Shown: positions 1-6,653 of the stretch, one piece after another
Position numbering within the stretch: the first letter of the stretch is position 1
How the letters are laid out: every line of letters starts with the position of its first letter
Origin: Bacillota bacterium
GTDB lineage: Bacteria; Bacillota; DTU025
Direction of reading: 5' to 3'
DNA: 7,631 bases
NCBI GenBank assembly: GCA_003456765.1
Contig: DMOT01000232.1
Coordinates: 1 to 7,631 of the forward strand
Translations under genes and position numbers: made by a program
The notes under the pieces: generated by a model
Told to the model about the DNA's origin: nothing
The model's input: only the letters and a program-made list of their open reading frames with translations
The model's database searches: none

Positions 1-4
1 GGAG

Positions 5-1144
5 ATGTCAGGGTTTGGGCCAAGGTGCGCGGTCTGCACGATTCTGGCGGCACTCGTTTTCCTATCTGCGTTGGGTGGGGCAGGAGTGAAGTGTGCGGAT
101 CCGGCGGGCAATGCTGTATGCCTGCTATCCGGATCGGAGACTGTCAGGCTTGGAACGAAGACGATTCGAGTGAACTACGTCAAGGTGAACTTGCACGACC
201 CCAGGGTTAGCCTCAGGGTGGTTCTAGGGCAGGACAAGGTAGGCGCAACTGAAGATCTTCTCTCCATGGCTAAGCGAGTCGGCGCAGAGGCGGCGATAAA
301 CGGAACTTTCTTCAATGCGTACATCGATGGCCCATACAAGGATCCTGTCGGCACGTTGATCACAGGCGGCGAGTTTGCCCATCGCGGAGCGACAGGAACA
401 GTTTTTGCAGTTGCCAACGGAAACGAGGTGCGGATGGAGCCTGCACGGTTCAAGATCGTGGGGTCCACTGGCGGCCTGTGGAAATGGCCGGGGAGCTGGT
501 ACTCGTATTGGATCAACCGCACTCCGACATCGCAGCATTACGCAGGGATTTTTACACCGGCCCGCGGCAAGTGGACCGGGGCGGCCATGGGCGTGTCGAT
601 CGTAGTGAGAGATGGTGTTGTTGTAGCTATCGGCCGAGGCGAGCAGGAGATCCCGAAGGATGGATACGTAATCAACTTCCAGGGAAGCGAAGAGGCGCTC
701 GCTTCGCGGTTCGCAGTTGGGACTGCTGTTGAGTACAAGGTTGTGATGGCAGATGGAAGCGACAGGACTGGATTCTGGGGGCGAGTTAGGGAAGGACTCG
801 GGGCCGGGCCGAAGCTGGTGTCAGCCGGAAAGGTGACCTATTCTGCGGAATCTGCCAGAGAGGAAGGGTTCACCGAAGCCAAGATCCTCTCCATGTCGTC
901 GGCACGGAGTGGGCTTGCGCTGACGAAAGACGGGTCGCTCCTCATGGTAACCTGCCCGGCGGCGACAATGGCCGAGTTCGCCCAGACGATGCACGCCCTT
1001 GGCGCCGCGGAGGCTATGAACCTGGATGGCGGCGCATCTTCCGGGTTGGTGCATGCAGGAGGCTACTTGACCAGTCCTGGACGTGCGCTCAGCAATGCCC
1101 TGGTTGTTCTGGTGGACGCTATGGATTCTCGAGACCCGCGATAG
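5..1144 (+). CDS. Secreted phosphodiester glycosidase family protein (NAGPA/DUF2233 domain)
   Basis: Seen: 379 residues. The N-terminus is a hydrophobic export signal (about residues 10-27), with plausible cleavage near residue 31 (VKCA/DP). The rest carries landmarks of the NAGPA/DUF2233 fold in order: INGTFF at 98-103, GAGPKLVSAGK at 266-276, SARSGLALTKDG at 299-310, NLDGGASSGL at 339-348 and a terminal RALSNALVV at 360-368. Known: the family includes the mammalian 'uncovering enzyme' that removes GlcNAc from a phosphodiester; bacterial members are mostly exported and their substrates largely unknown. A Trp/Tyr-rich stretch (about 158-190) may line a sugar-binding groove (inference). The gene converges on the sugar-transporter locus. 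The start is uncertain: only four bases precede this ATG, the GGAG touches it too closely to be a normal ribosome site, and the frame is open to the left edge, so the true start may lie outside the window. Family call firm; substrate unknown. Confidence 0.85.
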   Translation: MSGFGPRCAVCTILAALVFLSALGGAGVKCADPAGNAVCLLSGSETVRLGTKTIRVNYVKVNLHDPRVSLRVVLGQDKVGATEDLLSMAKRVGAEAAINGTFFNAYIDGPYKDPVGTLITGGEFAHRGATGTVFAVANGNEVRMEPARFKIVGSTGGLWKWPGSWYSYWINRTPTSQHYAGIFTPARGKWTGAAMGVSIVVRDGVVVAIGRGEQEIPKDGYVINFQGSEEALASRFAVGTAVEYKVVMADGSDRTGFWGRVREGLGAGPKLVSAGKVTYSAESAREEGFTEAKILSMSSARSGLALTKDGSLLMVTCPAATMAEFAQTMHALGAAEAMNLDGGASSGLVHAGGYLTSPGRALSNALVVLVDAMDSRDPR

Positions 1145-1145
1145 G

Positions 1146-1160
1146 CTGGGCTATGCCCGG
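1146..1160. terminator. Small GC-rich hairpin between convergent genes
   Basis: CTGGGC-tat-GCCCGG forms a 6-bp stem (one T-G pair) in the 36-bp gap between the two convergent stop codons. A second possible pairing is GGGCTA (1148-1153) with TAGCCC (1182-1187). It lies where a shared bidirectional terminator would be expected, but no U-tract follows on either strand, so a terminator role is only a positional guess. Confidence 0.25.
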
Positions 1161-1180
1161 ATCATCCTCGTACACTACGC

Positions 1181-2581
1181 CTAGCCCTTTATTCCCGTGA
1201 AGCTGATCCCCTCAACGAAATAGCTCTGGAATACGATGAAGAGCACTATAATGGGCAGGGCCGATATGATTGTTCCGGCCAGCATCGGGCCCCAATCGAA
1301 CGCCACGGCGTAGGTGCTCCTGAAATTCAGTAGGCCTATGGTCAATGTATACTTGTCAGCTGGCGATGTAAGTATCATGAGCGGCCAGAAGAACTCGTTC
1401 CACGTGCCCTGGAACGTGAGGATGGCGAGGGCGCCCAGAGATGGCTGAGCCAGCGGCAGCATGATTCTGAAATATGTCTGGAACGTGCTGGCGCCGTCGA
1501 TTCTGGCCGATTCTTCCAGGTCGCGGGGGAGCGACTCGAAGAACTGCTTCATGATGAATACTGCGCTTCCGTTCACCATCGTGGAGATGATGTAGCCGGG
1601 CCAGGTGTTGATCAGCGTGTCGACGCCGAACAGTTTCGACAGGCCGAAAATGCCGTCCCTCAGCACCAGGTAGTTGGATATGAACGTAACCTGCCCAGGG
1701 ATCATCATGGAAAAGAGCGTAAGGAAGAAGAGGGCGTTTCGCCCCAAAAAGTCTAGACGCGCCAGGGCGTATCCTGCCATTGATGCGATGATGAGTGTAG
1801 TTGCTACACGTATCCCGCTCAGGAGAAATGAGTTCCTTATCCATAGAAGAAACAGGCTTTTGCCTGTTGTACGGCTGTAGTTCTCCCTGAAAACGCGGTG
1901 ATAGTTGTAGAAGACGTACGGGATTATGCCGGACGTGACGTTATTCCAGCTTTGAACGCGCCCCAGCCTTTCCAGCCTGTTCGGAGCCAATGTGGCGGAG
2001 ACGAATTTCTGATAGAGCGGCACCTCGATATCCATTGGCAGCCTGTCGTATGTGAGCTCGCCTGTGTGTATGATTTCCCATTCATATGTAACGCGGATTT
2101 TGCCATTGACGTTCTCACGGGAGACTTCGCGTACTTCACTCACCTCGGCTTCATCTGCCGCAAAGGGCCCGAGCCTGACTGCGCCCGCTCCTGCCCCCGG
2201 AACGCGCCTAGGGACTACGACGATAGGGGGCTCCGGGTTCTGCGTTTCGTCGACTTCGTAGGTTGCGCCAAATGGCACAACTGCGCCAGGAGCAAATGCA
2301 CCGAAGAAGCCTCCGCCGCCTCCCAATTTCCCCAGCCGGTATGCTGCACCCCAGTTCACTGGCGATAGCTGTGGGGAGCTAAGTGTCGGAGGCCATTCGG
2401 TAGGGTTATCCTTCAGGCTCGACAGGAACGCAAAGACCAGCGGGCCCATGAAGAAGAGGGAGAAGAGCATGAGCAGCACGTATATCGAGCCTGTTCGAGC
2501 CCATCTTCTCCTTGCCAGGGCCTTTGAGGACTGACGGCTGTAGGTGCTGGCCATTCTTGTTCTTACTCCTCTGCTTTCCAT
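1181..2581 (-). CDS. Carbohydrate ABC transporter permease, MalG type, with large extracytoplasmic insert
   Basis: Inner-membrane channel subunit of a sugar importer, predicted partner of the MalF-type permease encoded just upstream. Seen: 466 residues, against roughly 270-300 usual for MalG-type subunits. A basic N-terminus precedes TM1 (about 31-55). Residues about 78-224 are a non-membrane insert with a glycine run (87-91), a Pro/Ala/Gly-rich part and a charged, strand-like part. The normal family pattern resumes at NYHRVF (226-231), with further TMs at about 250-275, 282-305, 326-345, 382-403 and 434-453. The EAA loop that docks the ATPase is clear (EESARIDG at 356-363, IMLP at 373-376), as is the C-terminal SYFVEGISFTGIKG. 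Start: GGGAGGA (2591-2597) lies about 9 nt ahead of this ATG; M10 (2554) with its own GAGGAG is a credible alternative. It is the last gene of the locus, 64 bp after its partner. Substrate not deducible. Confidence 0.95.
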   Translation of the reverse strand: MESRGVRTRMASTYSRQSSKALARRRWARTGSIYVLLMLFSLFFMGPLVFAFLSSLKDNPTEWPPTLSSPQLSPVNWGAAYRLGKLGGGGGFFGAFAPGAVVPFGATYEVDETQNPEPPIVVVPRRVPGAGAGAVRLGPFAADEAEVSEVREVSRENVNGKIRVTYEWEIIHTGELTYDRLPMDIEVPLYQKFVSATLAPNRLERLGRVQSWNNVTSGIIPYVFYNYHRVFRENYSRTTGKSLFLLWIRNSFLLSGIRVATTLIIASMAGYALARLDFLGRNALFFLTLFSMMIPGQVTFISNYLVLRDGIFGLSKLFGVDTLINTWPGYIISTMVNGSAVFIMKQFFESLPRDLEESARIDGASTFQTYFRIMLPLAQPSLGALAILTFQGTWNEFFWPLMILTSPADKYTLTIGLLNFRSTYAVAFDWGPMLAGTIISALPIIVLFIVFQSYFVEGISFTGIKG

Positions 2582-2645
2582 CTTGGATCATCCTCCCGCC
2601 TTCCGTCTTGAGGCAATCTAGTCGCCGGTTTGTGTCTGAGAAATA

Positions 2646-3758
2646 TCAAGCCCGCGTAAGCTTTCGTTGGATCCAGGTCAAAATGAGCGTAAAGGCTGCC
2701 AGGACCATCGCGGCGGCCGAGGCGGCACCTATCCTGGGCACTGCAGAACCGGGGAAGGCATTGTGGTATACGAAATAGGCCAGTGTTATCACGGATTCGA
2801 GCGGGGCCTGGTCGCCTATGATAGCCACCTGGTCGAACATCTGCAATGTTCCGATCAGGCCCATAGTCACCACTAGATACGTGACATGTTTCAACCCTGG
2901 CAGTGTTATGTGCCTGAATGCCGCAAATCCCGTGGCTCCGTCAACTGCTGCGGCTTCATAGAGCTCCCTCGGAATGTCCTGAAGGCCAGCGAGAAACAGA
3001 AGCATCATAGTGGGCGCCGTGGTCCAGGTATTGAGAATCATTATTGACACAAGGGGGCGTGGAATCCCCAGCTTCCCTGCCCATTGCGGAATCGTCTGGC
3101 GGGTGTTGAGCCAAATGGTCCTCACAGGCTGAAAGTCTGGATTGGGGGCTACCACTCCGGCAAATTGGAGAAACCACACTACAATCAATGAGAGCAGGGC
3201 TGATGCCAGAATGAAGCTGGGCTCAAACCACGAACACGGTCGATTGCGAGCCCGCTCTAAAACTACCATGAGAATCTGGAGTACGACCAGTGATGCGAAG
3301 AATGCGCCAATTATGGCTTTGTTCTCCATGAACTTTGTTGTGAGGTAGTTGAATATGCCGTTGCGCTGAAAAAGCCACATGAATATCAGTGTGATGACAA
3401 CGCTCGATGTAACGCTCGGCATGTAGTACAGCGCTCTGAAGAACTTGATGCCGCGTATCTTCGTATTAAGAACAATCGCAAGGATCAGAGCAAACACAGT
3501 CTGAAAGAATGTGACTATGATCGCGAAGGTTACCGAGTTCCTGAATGCCCTGCCAAACTGAACATTGCGAAAGAGGTCGATGTAGTTCTTGAGCCCGACC
3601 CACTCAGGCTTTGAGAACATGTTGTAGTTCGTGAAACTGAAGTACAGCGTGCGCAAGAATGCATACCCGAAGAAGATGACGATGAAGAAGATGAACGGGG
3701 CAAGCATCATGTATGGAGAAGCCTTCTCCCAGCCGGCGGATGAGCGGTTGGACCTCAT
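2646..3758 (-). CDS. Carbohydrate ABC transporter permease, MalF/UgpA type, with two extra hydrophobic segments
   Basis: Channel subunit pairing with the MalG-type permease. Seen: 370 residues from the chosen start, against about 290-310 for typical six-helix members. Family landmarks: SPYMMLAPFIFF in TM1 (14-25), VGLKNYIDLF (54-63), FFRALYYMPSVTSSVV (106-121), and the EAA loop YEAAAVDGAT (267-276) with HITLP (283-287) that contacts the ATPase. Hydrophobic segments fall at about 15-38, 73-97, 107-129, 148-166, 181-200, 234-257, 289-306 and 345-364. The fourth and fifth sit where normal homologues have only a short loop, so the protein probably has eight helices. Start: the frame is open to an ATG at 3926, but ATG at 3758 has a near-perfect GGAGGTGA (3763-3770) and begins like homologues. 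The extra 56 upstream residues look non-coding and would run through a hairpin. Sugar specificity is not readable. Confidence 0.95.
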   Translation of the reverse strand: MRSNRSSAGWEKASPYMMLAPFIFFIVIFFGYAFLRTLYFSFTNYNMFSKPEWVGLKNYIDLFRNVQFGRAFRNSVTFAIIVTFFQTVFALILAIVLNTKIRGIKFFRALYYMPSVTSSVVITLIFMWLFQRNGIFNYLTTKFMENKAIIGAFFASLVVLQILMVVLERARNRPCSWFEPSFILASALLSLIVVWFLQFAGVVAPNPDFQPVRTIWLNTRQTIPQWAGKLGIPRPLVSIMILNTWTTAPTMMLLFLAGLQDIPRELYEAAAVDGATGFAAFRHITLPGLKHVTYLVVTMGLIGTLQMFDQVAIIGDQAPLESVITLAYFVYHNAFPGSAVPRIGAASAAAMVLAAFTLILTWIQRKLTRA

Positions 3759-3762
3759 GATA

Positions 3763-3770
3763 TCACCTCC
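3763..3770 (-). promoter_or_regulatory. Ribosome binding site that fixes the MalF-type permease start
   Basis: The minus strand reads GGAGGTGA-TATC-ATG, an almost complete complement to the 16S rRNA tail. GGAGG lies 7 nt before the ATG at 3758. This site decides for the shorter protein over the upstream in-frame ATG at 3926. Confidence 0.85.
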
Positions 3771-3800
3771 AGACGCCGTCGTAAGATTCGATGCCCGAAT

Positions 3801-3850
3801 GGGCGGGACAAGGAAGGAAGAGAGAAATGGCTGGGGGAGGGGTGAGAGTT
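3801..3850 (-). other. Polypyrimidine tract in the mRNA between the binding-protein and permease genes
   Basis: On the transcribed (minus-strand) message about 42 of 50 bases are pyrimidines, with C-runs and little G. It lies between the hairpin at 3888-3920 and the permease ribosome site. C-rich, G-poor, unstructured RNA of this kind resembles a Rho loading (rut) region, but it may simply be low-complexity spacer. The composition is visible; the role is inference. Confidence 0.35.
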
Positions 3851-3887
3851 GAGCTAACCTGCCCTGTAGCCCTGGATGCCGGTTCCA

Positions 3888-3920
3888 CCAGCACCGCCGC
3901 CTGTAGTGAGGCGGTGCTGG
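3888..3920 (-). other. Strong intercistronic hairpin after the sugar-binding-protein gene
   Basis: CCAGCACCGCC and GGCGGTGCTGG form a perfect 11-bp GC-rich stem around an 11-nt loop, starting 54 nt past the binding-protein stop codon. No U-tract follows on the transcript, so it is not a standard intrinsic terminator. In maltose-type operons a stable structure between the binding-protein and permease genes (REP sequences in E. coli malE-malF) protects the upstream message and keeps binding protein in excess; the same role is inferred here. Confidence 0.6.
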
Positions 3921-3974
3921 CCACATTCCCCCGGCCGTTCCTCTTCCTCCTAAGCCCTCAGATTTGCCCGGTCC

Positions 3975-5228
3975 TTACTTTCCGATCAGCTCATTCAGGC
4001 GCTGCTGGGCCTCTCTGAGCGCCTCGTCGGCTGTTTGCTGGCCGCTCATGACGGAGGTCAAGGCCTGATTGATCGGCATCATCCAATCTCCGCCGTACTG
4101 GCCGAACTCAAAGGGCATTACGTAGCCGTCGGCTGACCCCTCAAAGACGATCCGATTGGCGATGGCCTCTCTGTCTGTCTTCTGGAAGTAGGGGTTATTG
4201 ATGAGCGCCCGGCGAGACGGAAGCGCAAGCCCGCGTTCGAGAACCCACTGCTGAGCCTCTGGGGATGTAAGCATTTCGAGGACTTGGAACGCCTCGTCCT
4301 TATGCTTTGAAGATGCATTCATAGACCACGACACCGTGAACATGAGGTTGCCGCGCTGACCCGTTCCAGGATACTTGGGCAACATGGCGGCGCCGTAGTT
4401 GAGGTTCGGCGATTCGTCGCGCAGGAAGCCCAGAACCCAGGCGCCTTCGAAACAGCAAGCCACCTGTTCTGATGCCAGAGCGCCTCCGCCCCAGCCCTGT
4501 CCGATGTCTGCCGGCATTACGCCGATTCCTTTCTCGGCAAGTCCGGTATACCAGTTGAAGGCATCACGGAATTCCTTGCTGAGGAGGTTGGTCTTGCCGT
4601 CCTTGTCGAAGTTCTTGAAGCCGGTCGCATAGGCAAATGCGCCCATTCGTGCAAACTCGGGGGACAGGCAAACGCCATACACGCCTGGGAAGGCTGCCTG
4701 AACCTTCTGGAGTTTCGCGGTAAAGGTATTCCAGTCATCGTTCTTGTCCGGATAGGGGACTTTCGCTATGTCGAACATGTCTTTGTTGTAAATGATCGCC
4801 AGTGTGTTGAAGTCTTTTGGTATGCCATAGACCTTTCCCTTGTAGGTGAATCCATTGAGGAGCGCGGGTATGATGTCTTTCCCCTGTAGCACTTTCGACT
4901 TAGTCAGGTAGGCATCGAGGGGTTCAACTGCTCCTGAAGAGAATAGGCCCTGAGACCAGAAGATATCGACGTAGAAAAGGTCAGGTCCCGTCCCTGCCGA
5001 GAGCGCGTTGATAATCCATTTATCATACGCGTCCGGTATGGGCTCATATGTCACCTTAATCCCTTTCAAGTTGGGCTTTACGAACCTGGAGATGAGCTCT
5101 TCCACTATGGCAGTGTCAGTTCCGCCGAAACCTGCCACTCGGATATTGACGTCTGCGGCCTGAGATACCGCAGCACATGCCAGCATGGCCGCAAGTACCG
5201 CTATGCATAACACTCTACGAGCCTTCAT
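3975..5228 (-). CDS. Extracellular sugar-binding protein of a carbohydrate ABC transporter (MalE/UgpB-like)
   Basis: Captures the transported sugar outside the cytoplasmic membrane and hands it to the permease pair. Seen: 417 residues, normal for this family. The N-terminus is a clear export signal (basic 1-5, hydrophobic 6-20). Cleavage after VSQA (21-24) looks like signal peptidase I, but MLAC (15-18) is a loose lipobox, so a lipid-anchored form at Cys18 cannot be excluded. Family landmarks: GPDLFYVD (81-88), KVYGIPKDFNTLAIIYNKDMF (132-152), FEGAW (260-264) and the helical C-terminus around TSPEAQQWVLERG (321-333). Aromatic residues such as Trp91, Trp264 and Trp301 are candidates for stacking on a sugar ring. 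Start: AAGGAGG (5239-5245) lies 10 nt ahead of the ATG. It is the first transporter gene downstream of the LacI regulator. Homologues carry diverse sugars; no specificity can be given. Confidence 0.95.
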   Translation of the reverse strand: MKARRVLCIAVLAAMLACAAVSQAADVNIRVAGFGGTDTAIVEELISRFVKPNLKGIKVTYEPIPDAYDKWIINALSAGTGPDLFYVDIFWSQGLFSSGAVEPLDAYLTKSKVLQGKDIIPALLNGFTYKGKVYGIPKDFNTLAIIYNKDMFDIAKVPYPDKNDDWNTFTAKLQKVQAAFPGVYGVCLSPEFARMGAFAYATGFKNFDKDGKTNLLSKEFRDAFNWYTGLAEKGIGVMPADIGQGWGGGALASEQVACCFEGAWVLGFLRDESPNLNYGAAMLPKYPGTGQRGNLMFTVSWSMNASSKHKDEAFQVLEMLTSPEAQQWVLERGLALPSRRALINNPYFQKTDREAIANRIVFEGSADGYVMPFEFGQYGGDWMMPINQALTSVMSGQQTADEALREAQQRLNELIGK

Positions 5229-5284
5229 GTTGAGTAAACCTCCTTGTAAAGTCTCTTGTGGTTGGCGATTCAGGCAATAACCCG

Positions 5285-5296
5285 ACTGAATTCAGT
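5285..5296. promoter_or_regulatory. Perfect 12-bp palindrome upstream of the sugar-binding-protein gene
   Basis: ACTGAATTCAGT is exactly self-complementary and lies 57 bp upstream of the start codon. A further ATTCAG half-site occurs at 5268-5273, 22 bp (about two helical turns) from the matching half of the palindrome. Placement suits an operator downstream of the promoter. Binding by the adjacent LacI protein is inference; the centre is AT, whereas many LacI-family operators centre on CG. Confidence 0.4.
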
Positions 5297-5336
5297 GAGA
5301 CCACATATGAAAACTGTGTTTCGCTTGCGCGCACCT

Positions 5337-5353
5337 GACATGACCGTCATGAC
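5337..5353. promoter_or_regulatory. Near-perfect 17-bp palindrome, possible operator
   Basis: GACATGACCGTCATGAC has arms CATGAC/GTCATG around a single C, with an outer G/C pair also matching, about 110 bp upstream of the binding-protein start. Symmetry is clear; its function as an operator is inferred from position between the regulator and its likely target. No strong sigma-70 promoter pair could be chosen in this interval. A weak CTGACA / CATAAC pair (5401-5396 and 5376-5371, minus strand, 19-nt spacer) overlaps the end of the repressor gene. Confidence 0.35.
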
Positions 5354-5397
5354 TATGGGGGACGTATGTAGTTATGGTGTTGAGTGCTGTATGGTTG

Positions 5398-6459
5398 TCA
5401 GTGCGCCTTCTCTATCACCTCCCCGGTCTTGATCTTGTTTGGCTTTGCTGTAGAGCCACGCACAATCAGATTTGCTTTAAGAAGAACGCGAGACGGCGGT
5501 GTTATTCCGCTGCACGCTGAGATTAGCATTCGGGCTGCGGTTTGGCCTAGTTCGTAGCGGGGTTGATCGAGAGTGGTTAGGGGCGGAGACGACATTGCAG
5601 CCATCTCAATATTGTCAAACCCGACCACCGACAGGTCTTCCGGAACGCTGAGCCCGCGTTCCCTGGCGCCCTCCAGCACACCCAGAGCCATGAGGTCAGA
5701 CGACACGAAGACTGCAGTCATGTCGGGGGCCTTGTCTATCAACGAAAGGAAGGCCTGTCTGCCTCCGGCAGCTGTGAAATCCGCTTCCGCTACGATGGTC
5801 GGATCAAATGGCAGCCCCAGACTGGTGAGGGCGCTCTTATAGCCTTCGAAACGCTCGAGGCTGATAGAGGCTTCTTTGTATCCGTTGACGATGCCGATTC
5901 TCTTGTGCCCCAGATCCGCAAGATGCCTGATGGCGGCATGGACGGCGGACACACTGTCGCATCCGACAGAGAAAGTCATATCCCCGGCCAGAGGCATGTC
6001 CATGGTTACTATGGGAATTGCTGATGCCGTCAGGTCAGAAAGCCACGGGTCATCTGTGCGCAACCCCATGAGAAATGCGCCTTCCACCATCCTCCGCCTG
6101 CAAAGATCCAGATAGGACGAGTTTTCGGAATCGGGAGGGCGGTTGGCCTTGAACACCATCATGTCGTACCCATCTTCAGTTAGCTCGTCCAGGAAGCCGT
6201 TGATTACCTGTCCGGAAAAAGGGTGGGAGAATCCTTCGCCCTTCGCCCTTCCCAACACAAACAGGCCCATTACCCCGGACTTATGAGTTACCAGGGTTCG
6301 TGCCGCAATGTTGGGCTGGTAGTTCAATTCTTCTGCGATACGGAGGATTCGCCCCCGTGTTTCTTCACCTATGTCCGGGTATCCGCTCAAGGCTCGGGAG
6401 ACCGCAGTCACTGATACGCCGGCCTTTTCTGCGATATCTTTCAGCGTGGTACGACCCAT
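5398..6459 (-). CDS. LacI-family transcriptional regulator
   Basis: DNA-binding, sugar-responsive regulator, most likely repressing the transporter genes just downstream. Seen: 353 residues, typical for the family. Order: helix-turn-helix at about 5-24 (TLKDIAEKAGVSVTAVSRAL), hinge helix at about 45-56 (NYQPNIAARTL, with the leucine that in family members inserts at the centre of the operator), then a two-lobed periplasmic-binding-protein-like ligand domain from residue 61 (RHLADLGHKRIGIVNG at 168-183, FVSSDLMALG at 241-250, LSVVGFDNIE at 266-275, PPLTTLDQP at 282-290). Start: the frame is open 19 codons further to 6516, but ATG at 6459 gives the canonical MGRTTLKDIA start and has AAGGAGG (6470-6476) 10 nt ahead. 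It is separated by 169 bp from the binding-protein gene, so it may share its transcript or have its own promoter. The effector is unknown. Confidence 0.95.
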   Translation of the reverse strand: MGRTTLKDIAEKAGVSVTAVSRALSGYPDIGEETRGRILRIAEELNYQPNIAARTLVTHKSGVMGLFVLGRAKGEGFSHPFSGQVINGFLDELTEDGYDMMVFKANRPPDSENSSYLDLCRRRMVEGAFLMGLRTDDPWLSDLTASAIPIVTMDMPLAGDMTFSVGCDSVSAVHAAIRHLADLGHKRIGIVNGYKEASISLERFEGYKSALTSLGLPFDPTIVAEADFTAAGGRQAFLSLIDKAPDMTAVFVSSDLMALGVLEGARERGLSVPEDLSVVGFDNIEMAAMSSPPLTTLDQPRYELGQTAARMLISACSGITPPSRVLLKANLIVRGSTAKPNKIKTGEVIEKAH

Positions 6460-6529
6460 GCGTCGGTGCCCTCCTTGTCTTTCCTTGGTAATTGCCATTA
6501 CATGCGCTCTGTGCACGAGCCCTTACGGA

Positions 6530-6545
6530 GCTAAATCGATTAAGC
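6530..6545. promoter_or_regulatory. CG-centred near-palindrome, candidate autoregulatory operator
   Basis: GCTAAATCGATTAAGC is symmetric at 14 of 16 positions around a central CG, about 70 bp upstream of the LacI-family start codon. This is the usual form of a LacI-family operator, where the hinge-helix leucine inserts at a central CpG. A weak -10-like CTTAAT overlaps it on the minus strand. Binding is inference. Confidence 0.45.
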
Positions 6546-6637
6546 AAAATCTCAGAGGCTCACACTGCCTATACCTGCCAGTATGTATTACTTAACCTCT
6601 GGGTGCCGGGCCCTTTCTGCTCGATACGCGTGAAATT

Positions 6638-6653
6638 ACTTAAACGTTAAACC
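6638..6653. promoter_or_regulatory. Second CG-centred site, possible operator
   Basis: ACTTAAACGTTAAACC is centred on CG, has symmetric TTaAAC/GTTaAA arms, and matches the site at 6530-6545 at 10 of 16 aligned positions. It sits just downstream of a TAGAAT -10-like hexamer on the minus strand. It is weaker than the other site and could be chance in AT-rich DNA. Confidence 0.3.

Noticed and set aside
1905..2352. Permease insert as a recent frameshift, fusion or mobile insertion
   Set aside because: The frame is uninterrupted, there are no flanking repeats, and the insert falls in an extracytoplasmic loop where enlargement is tolerated; it looks like a genuine part of the protein.
1898..2368. 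Plus-strand open frame of 156 codons opposite the permease insert
   Set aside because: Antisense shadow of a codon-biased gene; no ribosome site or recognisable domain, and the minus-strand frame is continuous with clear family sequence on both sides.
3759..3926. In-frame 56-codon N-terminal extension of the MalF-type permease starting at ATG 3926
   Set aside because: It would translate the intercistronic hairpin and polypyrimidine tract into an atypical Pro/Arg/Trp-rich leader, whereas ATG 3758 has a near-perfect ribosome site and a family-like N-terminus.
6460..6516. Nineteen-codon N-terminal extension of the LacI-family protein
   Set aside because: The canonical family start MGRTTLKDIA at 6459 has its own AAGGAGG; the extension would translate through that site.
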